A stretch of 64,000 bases of DNA, taken from NCBI GenBank assembly GCA_017428765.1, contig JAFRQF010000025.1:18187-82186 (forward strand), written 5' to 3'. Numbering within the stretch: the stretch's first letter is position 1; every line of letters starts with the position of its first letter. A program made the position numbers and the translations under genes. Shown here piece by piece: positions 61,959-64,000 of this stretch. Below the pieces are notes generated by a model. That model was not told the origin of the DNA. It was given only the letters and a program-made list of their open reading frames with translations, and did not search any database. The DNA is from Erysipelotrichaceae bacterium. GTDB taxonomy: Bacteria > Bacillota_I > Bacilli_A > Erysipelotrichales > Erysipelotrichaceae.

Positions 61959-62501
61959 ATGGCAAGTTTCTATGATTATTCAATATTGTCCGCCAAGGGC
62001 GAAGAAGTAAAGATGGCCGATCTCAAAGGCAAGGTCGTCATGGTCGTCAATACAGCGACGGGATGCGGCTTCACTCCGCAATATGAACCGATCGAGCAGA
62101 TGTACAGAGATTATCATGAAAAAGGATTGGAGATCTTAGATATTCCGTGCAACCAGTTCGGTCAGCAGGCTCCGGGTACAGACGAAGAGATCCATGAATT
62201 CTGCACGCTTCATTACAACACGACTTTCCCACAGATGAAGAAGTCGGACGTCAACGGCGCAAACGAACTTCCTTTATACACCTTCTTAAAATCTGAAAAG
62301 ACATTCGAAGGTTTCGGCAAGGGCATCGCTGCTGTCGGTCTCAACCTGGCCGTCAAGAAGATGAACAAGGATGCCAAGGGCGGCGATATCCGCTGGAACT
62401 TCACGAAGTTCATCATCGACAGAGAAGGAAATGTCGTTGCCAGATTTGAACCGACGACCGATATGAAGGCCGTTGAAGAGTGCGTTAAGAGCCTTTTGTG
62501 A
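61959..62501 (+). CDS. Glutathione peroxidase family thiol peroxidase
   Basis: The 180-residue enzyme has peroxidatic Cys36 in NTATGCGFTPQ, the Gln of the catalytic tetrad in PCNQFGQQAPG, and Trp-Asn in RWNFTKFI. It uses Cys, not selenocysteine, and most bacterial members take electrons from thioredoxin. The start MASFYD has AAGGAG; an upstream in-frame ATG has none. The IS element's right end begins at the stop codon, and the final bases GTGAACC may belong to the element. Confidence 0.92.
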   Translation: MASFYDYSILSAKGEEVKMADLKGKVVMVVNTATGCGFTPQYEPIEQMYRDYHEKGLEILDIPCNQFGQQAPGTDEEIHEFCTLHYNTTFPQMKKSDVNGANELPLYTFLKSEKTFEGFGKGIAAVGLNLAVKKMNKDAKGGDIRWNFTKFIIDREGNVVARFEPTTDMKAVEECVKSLL

Positions 62502-62646
62502 ACCTCCCATAAGCTAAAGACTTATGGGCTTCTTAAGAAGTCTGATATTTAAGCTTTGTTCACCTGAATCATACAATACAGTATGTTTGCGAATACCTGG
62601 TCTATGTATGTGCGTGTATTCTATTTCCTGTATGCAGTATTTGTAT
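62497..62646 (-). mobile_element. Right end of the tnpB element with candidate omega-RNA region
   Basis: About 150 bp downstream of tnpB has no gene. It contains the hairpin CCCATAAG/CTTATGGG (62506-62528) and ends GGTTCAC on the minus strand, directly against the gpx stop codon. IS200/IS605 right ends carry such subterminal hairpins and encode the 3' part of the TnpB guide RNA (omega-RNA). The boundary is estimated by eye. Confidence 0.6.
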
Positions 62647-63894
62647 TCAGGCTATCCTTATTCTTAATGGGCTGTCCACATGCCCTCTAGCGTATAGGAC
62701 ACTCAGGTCCGCAACGTTACTTTTCTTTAGGATATTTAATGCACCATTGATATCCGCATTGAGATGCATTCCTTTTGAGGCCTGATAGAGACCTCTTTTT
62801 ATTCTTGTACCGGAGAACACATAATTCTTTGTATGATCATCGTTATATGATGGCATATCATCTCTGTCAAAGAAGGATGCTTTGCTTGTATAGGATTCTT
62901 CCTGCCTGATCAGATGGATTCCATAGTATTCAGACAGATATTCAAGCTTTTCTTTTAATCTTCCATAAGGAATGTTGACAAAGTTCTGGTTGTTTCTTCT
63001 GGAAAGTCTTGATCCTTTCTGAAATGCAGGATCATAACCTATGACGATATTGCCGATATTATTATCCAAGCAGTAATTGATGATATGCCTTGCACATTTG
63101 GAAATATAGTCATTGATACGATTGTTTCTGTTTCTCTCTAATGATGATTGTTGTCTTGTCTTAACTGTTATCTTTTGCTTATCCTTTATTGACTGCAATC
63201 TTGCATTGTTCTTGTTGTACCACTGATTGATGCTTTTAAGTCTTTTGCCATCCAGTATGAATGATCTTCCTTCATCGCTAACGCATGCTGCCAGATTGTT
63301 TATCCCTACATCGATGGATAATGCTTTGTTAAGATCTAACGCTTCTTTGATATGAAAACCTGCTTCATAGGTATACTGTAATTCAAAGAACCTTCCATCG
63401 GACTTGGGAATGATACGGATCTCCTTTATTTTCTTATCAAGAAGAATTGGCGGCAAAACAATCTCAATCTTCTTATGCGTTTTTCTGAATGAATTGCTCA
63501 TGGGAATAAGAAGCTTATTACCATTTAACCTCACAAAGCCTATTACTAAGGTAAAATAGCCCTCCTTTCTTAAATACTGAGGCAATTTAATATCTCTATA
63601 TGAATATCTTCCTTTCTTAGCTAACTTAAGTAAACCAAAGAAAGCCTGGAAAGAGCCATCTACTTCTTTTAGGATCTGCTGGGCCATATTGCTGTTAAGC
63701 ATCTTATAGTTTTCGGAAGTCTTTAAAAGATGATAATTCTTCTCATAGTTGAGATATTCGCTTTCATTGAAGTAATACTGCCTGCAGTTATATAGTCCTT
63801 CATTAAAAAGATTCTTGGCATAGCGACATAATTCAAGAAGAGTATCATATTCATATTTTGAAAGCCTTGCCTGCTGTCTTACAGTCAGATACAC
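62647..63894 (-). CDS. tnpB: TnpB-family RNA-guided nuclease (IS200/IS605-type OrfB)
   Basis: The protein has about 415 residues. RuvC motif I Asp is in LSIDVGINNLAACV, motif II Glu in RQEESYTSKASFF and motif III Asp in HLNADINGALNIL. The usual four-Cys zinc ribbon after TSKAS is absent (FFDRDDMPSYNDD). The GTG start is preferred because TATAAT (63946-63951) touches the earlier ATG at 63943-63945, which would therefore lie outside the mRNA, while AGGAGG/AGGAG precede the GTG. No tnpA is present in the window. Confidence 0.85.
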   Translation of the reverse strand: MYLTVRQQARLSKYEYDTLLELCRYAKNLFNEGLYNCRQYYFNESEYLNYEKNYHLLKTSENYKMLNSNMAQQILKEVDGSFQAFFGLLKLAKKGRYSYRDIKLPQYLRKEGYFTLVIGFVRLNGNKLLIPMSNSFRKTHKKIEIVLPPILLDKKIKEIRIIPKSDGRFFELQYTYEAGFHIKEALDLNKALSIDVGINNLAACVSDEGRSFILDGKRLKSINQWYNKNNARLQSIKDKQKITVKTRQQSSLERNRNNRINDYISKCARHIINYCLDNNIGNIVIGYDPAFQKGSRLSRRNNQNFVNIPYGRLKEKLEYLSEYYGIHLIRQEESYTSKASFFDRDDMPSYNDDHTKNYVFSGTRIKRGLYQASKGMHLNADINGALNILKKSNVADLSVLYARGHVDSPLRIRIA

Positions 63895-63967
63895 AATTCT
63901 CCTGTTTAACCTCCTTTCTATTGAATCTGATTCAAGTTCAATCATATTATACCATCTTACTTGAAAT

Positions 63968-63985
63968 ATAATCATGTGAGATTAT
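63968..63985. mobile_element. Candidate left-end hairpin of the tnpB element
   Basis: ATAATC-ATGTGA-GATTAT, a 6-bp-stem hairpin about 70 bp upstream of the tnpB GTG. It fits a subterminal left-end hairpin. The true left boundary may lie beyond the window. Confidence 0.4.
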
Positions 63986-64000
63986 GTTATTATTCTTTCA

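Noticed and set aside
62506..62528. Intrinsic terminator of the glutathione peroxidase gene
   Set aside because: It looks like one, but it lies inside the IS right end, is followed by CTTCTT rather than a clean T run, and fits the subterminal hairpin of IS200/IS605 elements. It may still terminate transcription.

Overview
The window looks like chromosomal DNA of a low-GC-lineage Bacillota, most likely an Erysipelotrichales relative. The grounds are Shine-Dalgarno (AGGAGG) starts on most operon genes, an hprK-lgt-ppaX gene order, a CcpA-type cre site, a pgk-tpiA-eno cluster, an ytqA-ytqB (mnmL-mnmM) pair, WXG100 proteins with an EssC-like ATPase, and moderately GC-rich codon use. The lineage is inferred from gene content only. 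There is no rRNA, CRISPR array or prophage.

Layout. 1-1.3 kb: the 5' part of fhs, a FolT-like folate transporter and a small membrane protein. 1.38-2.5 kb: two tRNA genes (Val, Thr); a 17-bp copy of the tRNA-Thr 3' end 0.9 kb away brackets an AT-richer acetyltransferase gene and looks like the footprint of a tRNA-targeted insertion. 2.5-7.2 kb: acetyltransferase, nitroreductase, nucleoside hydrolase, TraB-family membrane protein, HD-domain protein and a membrane protein. 7.1-12.4 kb: uvrA, hprK and an lgt-ppaX gene fusion. 12.4-17.6 kb: upp, small genes, then pgk-tpiA-eno. 17.7-20.1 kb: a membrane-bound XRE regulator and a MATE exporter. 20.3-32.5 kb: peptide uptake (oppBCDFA) followed by four peptidases (S9, M20C, M29, M24) and an odd guanylate-kinase-like protein, together a peptide scavenging module. 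32.6-34.3 kb: an ABC exporter.

34.3-48.9 kb is a beta-glucan/cellobiose utilisation locus. A leftward operon (cellobiose phosphorylase, a second GH94-like phosphorylase, a GH5 lipoprotein) and a rightward operon (sugar-binding lipoprotein, two permeases, MsmX-type ATPase, intracellular GH5, LacI regulator, aldose epimerase, nitroreductase) share one 210-bp control region. It holds two near-identical LacI-type operators over the two predicted transcription starts and one consensus cre site between the promoters. Surface GH5 would trim glucan, the ABC system would import oligosaccharides, and the phosphorylases would yield glucose-1-phosphate.

49.1-55.4 kb is a compact, translationally coupled type VII-like secretion locus (two WXG100-type proteins, a large lipoprotein, an EssC-like ATPase with one intact P-loop, a YukD/EsaB-like small protein) with no recognisable EsaA, EssA or EssB. 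55.4-62.5 kb: a phosphoesterase-like protein lacking key metal ligands, a DUF4015 protein, mnmM-mnmL, an UMF1 transporter, a zinc phospholipase C-like protein and a glutathione peroxidase. 62.5-64 kb: a tnpB-only IS200/IS605-type element abutting the peroxidase gene.

The most unusual window-wide signal is the start architecture. Eleven gene starts have no usable Shine-Dalgarno and instead carry a -10 hexamer exactly 6 or 7 bp before the ATG/GTG, so the predicted mRNA begins at the start codon (leaderless). One pair of divergent genes is separated by only 30 bp holding two such promoters back to back.
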